Source: Bathymodiolus brooksi
Taxonomy: Eukaryota; Mollusca; Bivalvia; Mytilida; Modiolidae
Assembly: GCA_963680875.1 (NCBI GenBank)
Contig: OY804582.1
Coordinates: forward strand, 50,982,646 to 51,046,645
Length of the DNA: 64,000 bases
Direction of reading: 5' to 3'
The translations under genes and the position numbers were made by a program. Of this stretch, positions 32,579 to 46,474 are shown in pieces. A model generated the notes under the pieces. The model had not been told where the DNA came from, made no database searches, and saw only the letters and a program-made list of their open reading frames with translations. The number at the start of each line of letters is the position of its first letter. The stretch's first letter is position 1.

Positions 32579-33055
32579 TCATTTTATCAGTTGAATTTCT
32601 TGTTCTTTTGACAAGTGCTTTTTAGATCTTTCCAGTAAATCGGTCAAGTATGATGGTACATCACATGGTTCCTCGGTTTCAGTCTGGTTTAACTGTCTTA
32701 TTTGCACTTCATTCCTATCTGCAGTAGTCTCCTCAATGTCATCACATTCTGTGTTGATTGTTTCTTCAACTTCAATTCCTACTCCAAGATCACTACCTTT
32801 CTTCAGTGATATGAACTCGTTTGTAGCATTATTGAAGACTACAGGTAGTTCAGCCTTATTAGGTACAACCACGTAAGGCATTGTGATTCCTTTCAAGTCT
32901 GGGAATGGTTGAAAAGAAACATCAGTGTCAAAGTCATTTTCAAGTTTCACTGTACATTGAATTGTGGACATCGGAGGGACAGTGATTCGCTTATTTAATT
33001 GTATTCGAGACACTTTGATGTCCTTTTCTCCAGCTTTAGCAAACTTTGCGACCAA
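32579..33055 (-). pseudogene. Gypsy pol linker, longer open version (U3)
   Basis: 158 codons, continuing through NTECDDIEETTADRN and QIRQLNQTETEEPC to SKEQEIQLIK. Copy 1 is cut here by a private TAA. Because the rest of pol is absent, the openness only reports mutation history. Confidence 0.7.
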
Positions 33056-33106
33056 CTTCTGATTTTCTATGCTAATTGTATATCTATCTAAGTCAATGAT
33101 CGCATG

Positions 33107-33535
33107 TTAAAGATGCAACAAATCTAGACCAATAATGACTGGATCTGTAGTATTAGCCACAATGAGCCTCCATTTTGTTTCTGTGTTCCCAATTTTGAAA
33201 CGGGCTATGTCCCCTGATACAGTCTTTATGCAAGTAGTGTTCCCTGCCCCTTTCAGCGGAAAAAAGCGTGCGCAGCCAACTGGTAATTTCAAGTTCTTGA
33301 AACAATCTTCACATACAACTGCAATTTGAGCCCCAGTATCGACGATTCCATCAATCTTGCGTCCGTTTATGGAGATAGGCAGAACAAGATTGATTCCATC
33401 ATATTTATTGGTCTTTGATATTTCTTTCACTTGGAACATACCAGAATCATGTTCATTTTGTTTTGACTTGTCCTTGTTCTCCATTACGTCTGAAGAGGGT
33501 TCCTTGCTGGAGCCAGTGGAACCGGCCCCCAACAC
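33107..33535 (-). pseudogene. Gypsy aspartic protease (U3)
   Basis: 142 codons with the DTGA active site (IVDTGAQIAVVCEDCF) and the VIIGLDLL strand. Differs from copy 1 at a handful of residues, including S-to-C beside the active-site helix. The domain itself is unbroken. Confidence 0.85.
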
Positions 33536-33782
33536 AGCATAGGATAGCGTTGTGACGGAGAATCAGCCAATTCACAAATATCAGGGAAACCGGCTCTTTG
33601 TAACAGGTTATCCTGCCTTGACTGCAGAACATTACTAGAATATTTTACATTAGTTGAGTCTTCCAATTTCCTAGTTGTACCAAAGCCCCCTGGTTGCTGA
33701 TAAATCGGCGGCTGGGCTACTTCCCTGACCCTTGATCGCTTAAAGGGTTAGTTCGAGTTGGCGATTTTGATTTTTTATTTGG

Positions 33783-33824
33783 ACATTGAGTGCTATAATG
33801 TCCCACTTCTTGTCATGAGAAACA
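33783..33824 (-). pseudogene. Gag zinc knuckle with TGA in place of second Cys (U3)
   Basis: Same CX2(stop)X4HX4C arrangement as 2465-2506, with TGA at 33813-33815. The neighbouring linker is 53 bp shorter than in copy 1 because of a deletion between two CCTGAGTCG repeats. Confidence 0.8.
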
Positions 33825-34086
33825 TCTGATCTCCTACTAGGTGACGGTGTCCTTGACCTACTTCTTCCGTATTATTGATTCCTTGACACTAGACTAAAAA
33901 TCTTGGATGTGTCTTTTTGCATATTTGAAACGTCATTCTCAGTTTTTTTCAAGTCGATCTTCAAACATTTCCAGAGTCGCTGTCTGACGATTCGTCACTT
34001 TCCAAATTAGCATGTTGTACTTTCCGTATGTGTGGCTTAGCATGCCCAAATAATACTTTCTGATTATATATGGAGCTCTTAACGTA

Positions 34087-34907
34087 TTATAGCGCTTGAT
34101 CGATTCTGGATGGATTTTCATCCATAGCAGCTAATCCTGCTTTTTTGTCATTGCAACCTTTCAAGAAAGCATCAACAGCCATCAATTCAACAATATCTTC
34201 AGTGGCTTCGCTGTACCCATCGGTAGCCATTTCTTGCACTCTCTCAGTAAGCTCTTCTATTGACTCTTCTACATTTTGCTTTGCATCCTGAAGCTGTTTC
34301 CTGATTGAATGTGGAAGATCTTTATTACCAAGCCGTTTGAACATTTTTCCATCATTAACTTAGAATCCTTTTGTACTGATTGAGGACGCGTACTGAAAAA
34401 CTTCAAAGCTTTCCCTCGCAAGCATAGAGGAAAATTGTAAAGTTTCTGGGCATCTGTCCATTCAAAACGCAAGGCAGTATGCGTAAATTGCAGGTGGTAT
34501 GATTTCCAATCCCCACTTCCATCATAAGTCGACAACTTTGAGAAATGAGGATGTGCGACCGACAACTTGTTACTACTGGATTTAACACTCTTGGTTGTTT
34601 TCTTAATTTGTTCGCTTCTCTGTGTTGTTTCTGAAAGATTATCACCAGCCACTTTTTTGCTATGTGTTTCTTCTTCTGACATATGACCTTTTTCTCTTGG
34701 CCCATGAATATTTTTGTGTGCAATTTTGTCTATCATTTTTGATGTTTTGACATGTTGAATTTCTTCTTCTAACTGTTTTATTCTCTTATTTTGATCTAAC
34801 AATTGTTTTGCCTGAGCTTTTGCAGTTGCAGCTGCCTTTTCAATGTAATTTGATTGCGCATCTACCTTTTGCATCAATTGTTCCCGTTCCGTTTTCAATT
34901 CATACAT
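34087..34907 (-). pseudogene. Gag coiled coil and capsid remnants (U3)
   Basis: Two frames, 34269-34907 (coiled coil QNKRIKQLEEEIQHVK, capsid STYDGSGDWKSYHLQF) and 34087-34344 (RLGNKDLPHSIRKQLQD to AVDAFLKGCND), with the same frameshift between them as in U1. Copy-specific residue changes include DW for VW in the capsid. Confidence 0.8.
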
Positions 34908-35112
34908 TTTCCCATCTAATTTACTAATTTGTCCCTGATAGTGTCCGTTCTGTCTATGCAGCTCCTCTTCCCTTTATGGTTGGTAATTTGACTCTTGAGT
35001 CCTTAAAGCCTCTGTCAATCTAGACATACTCTCTTCTCCTTCACGAAGCCTATCAGCCAACAACTCATTTTGACTAGTAATTGCTGTCAATTCACTTTGT
35101 AAAGTGTCTATA

Positions 35113-35439
35113 TTATTTTACCTTTCTAAGCTCCATGGTATTGGTCGCATCAGCTTGCTTATTAATCAGTACCTCTGTTTTGTACTTCTCCATGAGCTGT
35201 TTCGTGTTATCCTTCCTCACAGGCTCTGTTTCATCTATCTCAAAGGTTATTCTACCACTCATCACTAGTGGGTCCCAGATATGAAACGGTACCCCATCTA
35301 TCAACTTAAGTGATTATAAATTCAGAGCAGCTTTTGAGCTGTCTTTAATAATCATTCCTGATCTTTTTTCTCCTCTATCTGTGATGGTCATAAGCTCATC
35401 CTTTGTGGCAGTATTTATGTTAATTGGTTTCTTTGACAT
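35113..35439 (-). pseudogene. Gag N-terminus with helix-hairpin-helix-like peptide (U3)
   Basis: ATG at 35437-35439, ININTATKDEL peptide, shared TAA at 35314-35316, then the VPFHIWDPLVMSG segment. Copy of 3848-4174. Confidence 0.6.
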
Positions 35440-37010
35440 ATTTCCAAATTCAAATTTTCAACTATTTATTGAGCTATATATCATTTTAATTTTAGACTAA
35501 TTTTAACTTAAACTAATAAACTAAGTGTTAGGCAAGAGCTAACCTGCAGAACAATTTTCGTAACTTTAATTCCGAATAATCGTCAAGCAATGGAGACCTG
35601 CAAAGCAATTCCCCAAACTTTAATTCAAAATTGCTAAGCAAGCGGAACCTGCAAAACAATTTTACTAACTTGATTAAATAAAATGTCGAGCAAGGGTAAC
35701 CTGCACGACTTTCATTCCCTAAATTTAATTGTTTGCTATTACTAAACTTTATTCATAACTTGATTAAATAAAATGTCGCATAAGGGTAACCTGCACTACT
35801 TTCATTCACTGAATTTAATTGTTTGTTATTCAGATTAATAGAATATGCCATCAATTTACAAGACTGACAACAAATTATTCATTTTTTCTCTTTTTTTTTC
35901 CTTGAAACTCTGAACTGTTTTCCTTCTGAAAATCAAAGTTAAAGTATTGCTTAATTCTAAGACAAAATGTAGCAACTTGAACAACATTTCAATCTAAAGA
36001 CTTGGCCAGTCCTCAAGGCAACCAATTGTAATGACGAAATAAAAATCAAACTTTAGTAGTTCACAGTAAATATTATTACAAATCAAAAATAATCATTACT
36101 TGTATCACAATGGCTGTCATTTGTGATTGTGAACTGAGCACGAATAATCAATTCGCAAAATTATAGAGTGTTTTTAGTCAAGTATATTGAAATCAATCAT
36201 CAATACTTCACTCACCATGTGTCTCCATAGCAATTGAGCTCTCGGCTTACGATTTCAAATTTGTTCTTTGAAATAGCTTAAATTGAACTGTTATTATTCA
36301 AATAAATTTACTTTTGATCAAACTTAGTCAACAGTCAGAACTTGTATATATGTATTTCTAAACCGTTTTATAGCAAAAACACGCGTACACACAATTTCAG
36401 TTTGAACATGTTTAACTGATGCAAAACTTTGCTTCAAACTTGTAAGGGACAGACAATTGACAAAGTGTGTATTTATCTTGTGTCTGCTGATTTTTTCCAA
36501 AGAGCTTAGTCCAGGGCAACCGTTCTGAACTCTTATAACTGCCTCTTCACCTTATTATTAACCACCCGAGGTGAAAAGTATCAAATAGACACGAATAAAT
36601 AAACGCCAATCAAAAATATGCATGGATGACAAATGTCCTGTCAACTATAGTACACAACAATAAATTTACTACCCCCCTTTTTCTTCTCTAGTTTAGAAAA
36701 ATACTTTTCACCAAGGTTTATAAACATGAACAAATATGGGGTGAGCCTTTTTATTTTGTGCGGAAATTGTGTGTAAATACCAACACAAAGCACAATAACA
36801 GCTTGAACCTTGTATCAGTTCATCGTATTCTTTGCACAGTAAACACTATTCAGCAAACTCCATGCCCTGTTTTTTTTTGTTTTTTTTTTTTATTTTTCCT
36901 GTCTAATTTCTTTATTAACCGCGAGTAAAACAAATAAACAGCAGCCAGCAATAGGACTACAACTATAAATAAGGCCCACGAAAAGAATAATTCACGTCAC
37001 CGATATTGTA
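35440..37010 (-). mobile_element. Gypsy leader and probable LTR region (U3)
   Basis: Copy of 4175-5750 including the 90-bp leader repeats (about 35660-35830) and the poly-T stretch (36870-36895). Non-coding. Confidence 0.45.
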
Positions 37011-39833
37011 TCCGATGAAATGAAAATTTGACAAATCTCCCGCACCGTCGGCACGAGAAATTCGAAGCCCGCGAAAATTTGAAAAAAAATAAATAGGTGT
37101 CTTTAGGCTTTTTCACATCTCACACCAATATTGTAGAGTTGATAGCATGCGAAATGAATTATAAGAGCTTATCCATTGTTATTATTAATTCATATATTAA
37201 CGATAATTACGAAAGTCCAATGAACCAACCGATTAACAATAATGGTTCTCACTTAACTGAGGACACCTGTTAACTTCACTAAAGCAAAATATTGGATGAC
37301 GTGGTTTAAATAATATTTACCAGGCAGCGTTGAATATTAGAGAAAAATGTTAATCTTTGAGAGTAAAAAAACTAAATAGCTTAAAACAGGATAGCCAAAA
37401 CCCCATAATTTTATCCATGTCTGAGGAAGATGAACCTTAGATTTAGTACTCAGTCTGAAAAAGAAACCCGTTATATCCAATACGCGGCCGGTGAAGTTGA
37501 TGAGATACGCGATAGCTACTGCACAACCATAGTTCGATATGCGACATCACATTCCAAATAAACTGTGTGTTATTCCATTATTTAGATGAAACATATATGC
37601 GTATGACCACTTTTAAAAGCTTTTGAACACAAATTGAATCATTTGTTCAATAAAATACTTTTTTTTAAAGAAATACTATATCCATGTCCATTCTTGATTG
37701 CCACTTTGTGTGGTTCATATGATCGTTTCCTTGTTAGCGGGTTGCTGCTAATATGCAAACTACTGAAACAAGGGTCCTTTGTGGCTAAGTGGACGTCATC
37801 ACTGTATCTATGTCACACATGACCACAACAATGTTCCGTGTGTCGTTCAGGAGCATTTAAATTCGTCCGTTTAGTTCCGTGTTCTGATGTTCGCTATGAT
37901 TTCCACGTAAAATCGATGTTCGATTCGAGTAATGTTTTATTTATGTCATTTGTATTTATTTCCGCATACTAGTGTGCAACACGATTTCATGTGGTGCAGG
38001 ATCTGCTGACCCTTGCGGAGCACACCTGCTTTTTTAGAGGGATTCATGTTGTTCTATCATTAGTGTTCTGTATAAAGTTTTATGGATCGTTGTTTGACAT
38101 TTTGTGATTTTTCGCTTGACCTTTATGTTGTATGCCCTTTGATTTGCTGCTTCTGATTACCCCTTTGGTATATACAACCTGTTCTCACTTAAACATGTGA
38201 TGCTCTCCATCCAAGAAAATATACAACGTTTCAACATAAAAATAATATGCTATAATACTATGTAAGGATTGTGGGAGATTGATATTACAATTTAAATAAA
38301 ATTCAGTGGACACGACATCATTTTTGCATTGCATTTGAAATAAAGACGTACACAATGTTTGTTTAATTGGTGAATGATGTCGATGCATTTTGTTTTGTTA
38401 TTTTCTAAATATTCAATTGTGATACACACTGCATTTCTTAGGATTAATTGTCGAACACTACCGTCGGACCAGTAGACATATTAAGTCGACATGTAATGCT
38501 TCAGTAACACGATTCATAACAGGACATTTGCTGACTTTAATTTGCAATGTCTAAAAGACGGATTAGAAGATTTACGGTACATGTATCACGCACAACTGTA
38601 AAATGAGTTACAGCAATTACATCATTACATATGGTACCAGGTATATTTCTTTGCGGAGCAGTAGAAAATATGCTAGGACCAGTGAAATGTGGTAGTAAAC
38701 TGGCCATGGACCAGTAAAAAGTTTATTTCTATTAATATTATCCTATGTAAACTCTTGGTGTGTGTGCTATCAAAGTTGTAAGCTATAAAACAAATATATA
38801 ATGCCGTATGAATTTCGACCTCATTATCAATCCTTAGTTTTATGTGTAGTGTATTATAGGTCATGGTTTGTTCGTTTTTCCTTTTATCTGTTTGCCACTG
38901 TATTGTCTGTCCCTCTCCCATTTACGGCTCCTGATTTCCTCTTTGGTATCTTCAACTTTGTCTTTAGTAAATATTACATATCAACTTGAGGGGAAATGAC
39001 ACCTATCATGCCTACGTAATTAGTGAAGATTGTTATAGACCTTACAGTTACAGTCATGTAGAAACACCGTACAGAATAATATCCTTCGTGAATATAATTT
39101 GTTTCCAATCCGATTGTTATCATGCTCATCATGTCCTTTATTCGTATGTGGTAAAGTTCAAAAAGTGAAAAATTTAAATAAAATATCCCTATCCTTTAAT
39201 TTTACGTTCCCCAATTAGTACATATATAGCTAGGTATGATTCACGAATTGAGATACACCTCGACACTGACAGTGAGGACTAGTTAGGAACGAAACCTTAC
39301 TACAAAAGCTTTCTTCATTCATCACTCATCAACGGGTTTATAATAAGAGTAGCACGAAGGGTGCTACATGTGGAGTAGAAACTACTTACCCTTTCGGGTC
39401 ATATGTGTTCACACCAGTTTGATGGAGGGGTTCGTGGTGCTCTTTCTTTGGTTCTCTGTCTCATCTTTTGGACATTATATTGTCTTTCATATTACTTCTT
39501 TTGTATCGACAAACTTTTCCTACACGCATATTCCTTTTTCTAGATGTGGACTTATCCAATCTTTATAGTCTCCGGGACATTGATTTATATATGTTCTATG
39601 TTGAATTCATTCTCGAATAAGTATCAAAGATGACAAAACACAAAAGTTGGGCTATCAGGAAAATCGAACCTTGGTACAGTGTTATTGTGGAAAGTGGTTT
39701 TTTCGATTAGTTTTTGAATGCTTGCAAATATATGTTTGTATATATATTACATACCTTTGTTAAATGACCAGTCTTTCGTTTACTTACGAATGTTGTGTAG
39801 ATAAAATTGACGAGCGAAATTAGTTTCCATATC
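37011..39833 (+). repeat. U3 modules between gypsy remnant and LINE
   Basis: Copy of 5750-9278 with deletions of about 371 bp (near 37455) and 304 bp (near 38730). Contains mussel-type repeat segments at 37980-38190 and 39340-39560. No conserved gene. Confidence 0.65.
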
Positions 39834-39854
39834 AATAATAATAATAATAATAAT

Positions 39855-39888
<34 letters not shown>

Positions 39889-41698
39889 TCTTTATTTATA
39901 GAGGGTTACACAGTTAGTTAATAACTAATCTTCCCTGAGACCCTCATTGCCATATTTAAACATACATTGTAAAGTACACTATATAAAAGTTATACACAAG
40001 AAGCAATACATTGTAATAAGCATACACAAAAAAGATTAAGTAAACATTTGATGGTAATTTATGGTACACCATCATTTAAAATGAGACTTTTAACTTTTGT
40101 TTTAAATGCATTATGATAAGAAACTTGCCGTAGCGAAAACGGTAGTTCATTCCATACCTTAGGTTCAGAGTATGTAAAAGTTTTCTTAAAGAGATCAGTT
40201 TTTGCCTTTGGGATTTGTAATCTTTCACTTGAAAATTTTGGAGAGAGTATGGATTTCTGTCAGACAAGTATTGTAATTTATTTTTTGAATATACAGGTGC
40301 TTCAGTCTTAGACATTTTGAAACAAGAAGATATTTATGATATTTGATTCTCTGTTCAATAGTCATCCATCCCAGTTGTTTAAATAGAGGTCCAAATGGTG
40401 CTATGGGAATTTGATATAATATCAATCTTGCTGTTCTTTTTTTGCAATTTAAGAATGCGATTTAGTGCATCATTAGAACAGTTTCCCCAAACAACACAGC
40501 AATAATCAATTAAAGGCAAAATATAACCTGAATAAAAAAGTTGCTTTGATTCAAGATTTGAATATTGCAAAATTTTTGATGATATTTTAGAACAGATTTG
40601 ATCAATTTGGTTTTTCCAATTTAGATTTGAGTCAATGTTGATACCAAGTAAATTTTCACAAGCTGAATGATGTAGTTGTTTAAAGTTAATAGTCAAAGAT
40701 AGTTCTTCATTTTGAAATGCAAGTTTTTGCTTTGTTCCAACTATCATACATTTAGTATTATTACAATTTATAAACATATTATTATCCTGGTACCATAATT
40801 CAATTCTATTCAAGTCTTCTTGGACTTTAGTTTGTATAGCTGAACTATTTTCCCAGAAATGTGCATTGTAGAATCATCAGCATACATATCAGTGTTGCAA
40901 TTTGAAATACTTAAAGGCAGATCATTTATATATAAAATAAACAATAATGGGCCAAGTATTAAACATTGAGGTACTCCATATTTTACTGGGCATTTATTAG
41001 AAAGAGCATTTCCAATTTGTACTTGTGTTCTATTTGTCATATAAGAATTAAAAAGAGCAAAAGATTTTCCATTGAATTCATATATTTCAAGCTTTTTGGT
41101 CAGCAACATCAAAGGCTTTTTTAGATCTAAGAGTATAACTACATTAATATTTCCATTATTTCTTTCCTCTATCCATTTATCTATTATATTGATTAAAGCA
41201 GTTTGACAGGAATGGTTTGATCTAAAACCAGATTGGGCATCATGTAGAAGATTGTATTTTACCAAGTGCTGATGTCTTGAGATATGCTTTTCAATTACTT
41301 TGGATATAACGGGTAGTACAGATATAGATCTGTGATTTGTAGGGATACATTGTTCTCCTGACTTAAAAATTGGAGACACTTTGGCATTTTTTAATATGCT
41401 TGGATATATACCGCTGTCTATTATTCTGTTGAATATATTAGTTAAGGTAGACACAATAAATGGGGCACTGACTTTCAGAATCTTAGGTCCAATGCTATCA
41501 GTTCCAGTTGTTTTTGTCGAGATTTAAAAGATCCTGTAGTAATTCATTCATCTGCACTGGGGGTATAGAAAATTGTGTATTTTGAGATATTTTATCATTA
41601 ACAAAGTTATACAGTTTACTAAAATTTGTGGAGTCGACATATTTTCACTTTTAAGATTTTCAATACAAAAATTAAAGAACTTGTTAAAGGTATTTGCT
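39834..41698 (-). mobile_element. 5'-truncated LINE (jockey/CR1-type), U3 copy
   Basis: Copy of 9279-11136 with a longer AAT tail. Flanks identical to U1; U2 carries the empty site. Confidence 0.9.
40076..41680 (-). pseudogene. LINE ORF2 reverse transcriptase remnant (U3)
   Basis: Same order as in U1: SILKNAKVSPIFKSGEQ, GFRSNHSCQTALI, GVPQCLILGPLLFILYINDL, MYADDSTMHISG, CENLLGINIDSNLNWKNQID. A 1-bp loss near 41110 destroys motif A (the frame reads LLDLKKPLMLL instead of DLKKAFDVVD) but accidentally fuses the two RT frames into one 214-codon stretch. The thumb part is open for 144 codons here (40379-40813), where U1 has stops. Confidence 0.85.
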
Positions 41699-42070
41699 AT
41701 ATCTATTGGTCGTGGTCATCCAATAATATGTGTACCACAGTTACCTGATATTGTTTGAACTCGCGCGAATTTATGATTTCCATACATTCGCACTCAATTG
41801 ACAATAACAGGATGTATGTTTTATTTTTTTATTCATTTAATTGTCTTTTTAATGGATTTAAGATAATAATAACAATATTCTTTTAAATTACTATAGTATA
41901 TTTTCCGATATCAATAAACAAGAAAAAAACGTAAGCTTGTATACTTGGTTATTTCTAATACCTGATATTTAATGAAAGGCACACTCGCTTGGCGAAATAT
42001 CAATCAGTAAACCCATTTTAAAGTTGTAGTTGGAATATGTTTTTGCAACAATGGTATTATTGTATACATT

Positions 42071-42206
42071 ACTATTGAAACAAAAGAAGCTGTCCGTATT
42101 GCACATAGCAAATTTCTTTTTGTGCACCTCGGCCTTCACCTGAGTAGTCAAGCTGAAAAAGAACCCCGCTATGTCCAATACGGACCGCTTCTTTTGTCTC
42201 AATAGT
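42071..42206 (+). mobile_element. Hairpin MITE (U3)
   Basis: Copy of 11505-11639 with the same inverted arms and TA flanks; arm differences 'ctgtccgtattgcacatagc' slightly weaken the pairing. Confidence 0.75.
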
Positions 42207-42229
42207 ACTGTATATTTTACTTACAGCTA

Positions 42230-45200
42230 TTCGCAGCCGGTGAAAAATATTAAGAAGGTATCCGATGATTATTGTACCACCATAGTCTGATATGGGATAT
42301 CAGATTCCAAATAAACATCTGTGCTATTCCATAATTTAGATGAAACATATTATCTTACGACCACATCTAAGCGCTTTGGATCACAAGTTAAATGATTTAT
42401 TCAATAAAATACTTTTATGTAAGCAAATAAATAATCCTGTCCATTCTTGATTGCCCCTTCGTTTAGTTCCTATCATGATTTCCTTGTTAGCGGACTGGTC
42501 CTAACAGGAAAACTACTGAGCCCATGGTTCCCTGTTGCTAAGTGGAAATCATCACTCCGAAAGCTTTCCGATCGCCAACACATCTTGGTTAACTGCTACG
42601 TGTCATGTGCATCACACATGACCACATATATTTTCCGTTTGTCGTTCCGAAGCACTTGAGTTCTCCAGGTTGTTGTTCTTGTCTTAGTGGGGCTCGTGTT
42701 GTTCATGTTGTTCATGTTGGCAACTTATATGACGTCATTAATTGCAATGTCAGGTACCATGTCCGAGTAAAAACGACGTTCGAATTATCTCGACTCCCAA
42801 TTCTTCTGTAGGGGGTTCATTTTTGTTATTGATGTTATTTGTATTGTGTTAAGTATACTGGTATCCAACACGATCTATATAGTTTCTGTTCTTTTATCTC
42901 CATCTTTGTACTGATGTTGGTTTGTGTCACTTCAGATGTGGAATTCGTGCCTTCAACGTGGTCTAAGCACTTTCATTCATAAACAAAAACAACTACCGGT
43001 GGCGTTGGTGTATGCAAATAAATTGTAGGTCTATATACTCTAGACTTTTAAATATTTCTACTGATTCCCCGTCTATCGTATTAATAGTACTATATAAGTA
43101 CTAATGTATGCATAATGATAACATACAGGTTATCCTATTCTGTGAAATCATTATTAATCTTGGCGTTCTTATTTTCGTGGATTTCGCGGATTTCTTGGGT
43201 CACGCATAACTTAAAAATTGAAATCCAACTAAATAACATTTTCCCATTGATGCTTTCCTATAGTGCTTGAAACCACGAATTCAAGAACCCAAGGATCACT
43301 GCAGTTTGTAGAAATCACGAATATTGGTGCTAACGAACAAAAGTACTTTCACATTATGTAGAATTCAACACTGTTGGTGTGTATGCTATGGAAGTTTTAA
43401 GCTATGAAACAAATACAATAATGGCGTATGAATTTCGAATCCGTTATAAATCCGTAGTTTTCTGTGTAGTGTTTTGTATATCACTGTTTGCCCTTTTGTC
43501 CGTTTATCCTTTAGTCGCTTCATTGTTTGTCCTTCCACTATTTACGGCTTCTGATCACCTCTTATGTATCTTCAAGCCTTTCTTACGTACATATTACTGA
43601 TCATCTTCAGACAGATAGGGAACATATGCCTATCATTCCTACGTAATCAGTAATAATTGTTGTAGACCTAACTGTTGCGTAGAAACACCGAACTAAATAT
43701 TATCCTCCGTCAATACCATTTCTTTCCAATGAACTTTTTATCCTGTCCATCATTTCCTTTGTGCATTATATGCAGACTTTATACACAGGAGTTTTTCAAG
43801 GAAAATCAAACGAATATATCCCGTTCCTTTAATTTAAGGTTTCGCTATATAGATGATTCCTATCAAAACATATGTTTTATGATGTTGTCGATGGTATCTA
43901 ATTCATTCAGCTTGAGTTAAAGGATGTCAAAGATACAGCGAAGTCTGCTTCATACCTTGTCCTACACCTTGACACTGATAGTGAGGACCCTTTAAGAGGG
44001 AAATTTTATGACACTATAAATAATTTCAATGTTTCCATTGTAAGCTTACTATTTATATATTTGTGTATATATCAACATTCCAGTAGCACATGAATATGGA
44101 GTGTATATCTCTCAACTGATCGCATATTCTTGAACTTGTGGCTCCTGTTATGATCTGCGTGATAGAGGGTTACTACTGGTAATGAAGCAGCTACTGAATC
44201 AATTGTTTTTAGCGGTTAAGTTGAAGTAATCTCTTCGAATGTTTTACGGTCACCACCATGGCTTGGTTAACCGTTACGGAATATCTGTGTTACAAATGAC
44301 CAGGGATATGCTATGTTTGTTGTAATCACAATCCAGTCATTTTTTCATTCATGACTCTTGACAATGTATGTTCAGAACTCACGAGTACTTGAACTTTTAA
44401 AGTATATTCTCGCAATACAACCAACAAATATACGAATCGACCTCAAGTAATCACAAATAAGACATGACATAGGTTGAACTTGGATTAAAGAAAAATAAGC
44501 ATGAATCGATAGGACGCATGCCAATGCAAGTTTTTCCTTTTATATTTGTTATTTGTCATCTAATTTGGCTTTGTAAATATCATATTTGTAACAATAAAAA
44601 TTAAAAAAGCATCTAGTGATTATTTCATTTAAATCTACAGTTAGAGTGTATTCTCCATTACGTAACATACAGAACCTTGCTTTATCTCTGTTCTTAATTT
44701 AACCAATTCTCGAATTAGTATCTGAGACAACAAATCACAAATCAGATAAATCTAACCTGATATGTAAGGTAATCAGAACGTACCTCACTAATTAAACGTT
44801 AGAAACAGAAGGGAAAATATATAATGGACAATCCAGAAACAATTACAAAATCTTACAATGTTAGAGAACTAAGCTATCGTATTCATAAAAGCTTGCAGCT
44901 GTACGATTTTTAAACTTTCGAACTATCTTGCCTTCGGGATAATAAGAGTATATAGTTTCGACCTGTGTGAAAAAAGTGATGAAATAACACAATAGTTTTA
45001 TTAAACATGAACATGTTTTCAGAAAGTTAAACAAAAAGTGGGTGGTAATTGCTTGCCACGAGCGTCTTTGTGGAAAACAACACAAACATACTTTATCATA
45101 ACAAATATCATAATTATCAAAAATATATATACTGTCATTTAAAGCATCTTTTCTATTTATTGCAAAGGACGTTTATTTCTTTGTTTGATAGCTAACATGG

Positions 45201-45350
45201 CAACTTCAAAAGCTTGTCAACTATTTTGCAGAGTATATTTGTATTTAGTTATAAATGAGGTTTTAGAATTCGAACTGTATTATTTTCTTATCGACAAGCT
45301 GGTGCTATTTGATTTTGAAGGTGTTTGCTTCATATCAATTATATCCCTAA
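42230..45350 (+). repeat. U3 modules between MITE and SINE
   Basis: Collinear with 11660-14779 at a few percent difference. Non-coding by the same reasoning as in U1. Confidence 0.65.
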
Positions 45351-45700
45351 GCCAATCGTTGGAGCAATGATAAGCGAGCTCGCCCCGAGTGATATACATC
45401 GTGGGTTCGAGTCAACCCAATGGCTAGAAATTGGTATTCGCTGCTTCTAGGCTAAGTAAACTCCTTTAAGGAGAAAGTGGCGACGGGTGTCGCGGAATTA
45501 TGATGATGTGTCCTGATGACTTATCTTCCCACAGACTATTGCTTTAATGAGCAAGCACAATATATATTAAACAAATCGTGTTCGCTTAGTAAAAACGGCC
45601 ATCACCATAAGCTTAACGATCTGCAACCTATCTCGCCAAGATATTGCTGAAGAATTGCTCATTTTTACGTTAAATAGCAATCACTCACTGACTCATTCCA
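45351..45700 (+). mobile_element. tRNA-derived SINE (U3)
   Basis: Copy of 14780-15135 with B box 'gggttcgagtc' (45403-45413) and a short deletion right after it ('gtcaacccaa' where U1 has 'gtcgtgggcgggtcaaac'). Confidence 0.7.
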
Positions 45701-45835
45701 TAGCTCCATGATATAAACATCTGACTTATTTTGTCTTCATGTTCAGATCCTTCTACGTGGAAATCATGTTGTTCTTTTTTATGTTAACCTTCACAACACT
45801 AAAGTTCACCAAACAGGTATTAAACTGATATACAA

Positions 45836-46081
45836 CTAAAAAGATCTGAATGTTAGCGTATGATTCTCTCCTTCATCGGGGATAGCAAAACGAGGGTTAC
45901 ACTCGAATGTACAGTTTGCTAGTCCCAGGCGTCTCTGATGTATTTCTATTGCAATATACCGTTTCTGACCTTTATCAAAGACATACCAAAAAACAGAAAC
46001 TTCATCCGAGACAAGATTGACTACGGATGATAGCCTGGTACCTCGATCCATCATAACCAGGCTGTCAGCAGCCTCTCTCAT
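45836..46081 (-). pseudogene. Exon-like ORF with WYV-DKGQKRY core (U3)
   Basis: 81 codons, nearly identical to 15275-15520 (few changes such as NCTFEC for NGTFEC, and SDEVSVFWYV). The same caveats on family apply. Confidence 0.45.
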
Positions 46082-46474
46082 AAAGATCCAGTATAACTAC
46101 AAGATTGGGAAGACCAATATCAAATGCGCTATTTTATTTTAGAATAATTGCTGTATTACTCGACACACACGCTCGGTTTCATCGTAAACACTGTCATCTA
46201 ATGTGAATATGGTTCTTGCATAGGCGAAGAAGCGAAAATGGGATAATTGTCTGCAGGTTTTAATTCCTAATGTAATTCTAAGGGATCAATATCAGTTATT
46301 TCTGACAATACCATTTGACACTTGAACATAATCATTAGATTGTCTGTTCCCTCTGGTTTTGTTGCTCCCAAAGACTTTTATATTATTTGACATTTTTATG
46401 TGGGCGTACTTTATGAAGGTTATATTCCAGAAACGTGTCGCACGCACTGAGTTAGATATATATGTATTTATCCT

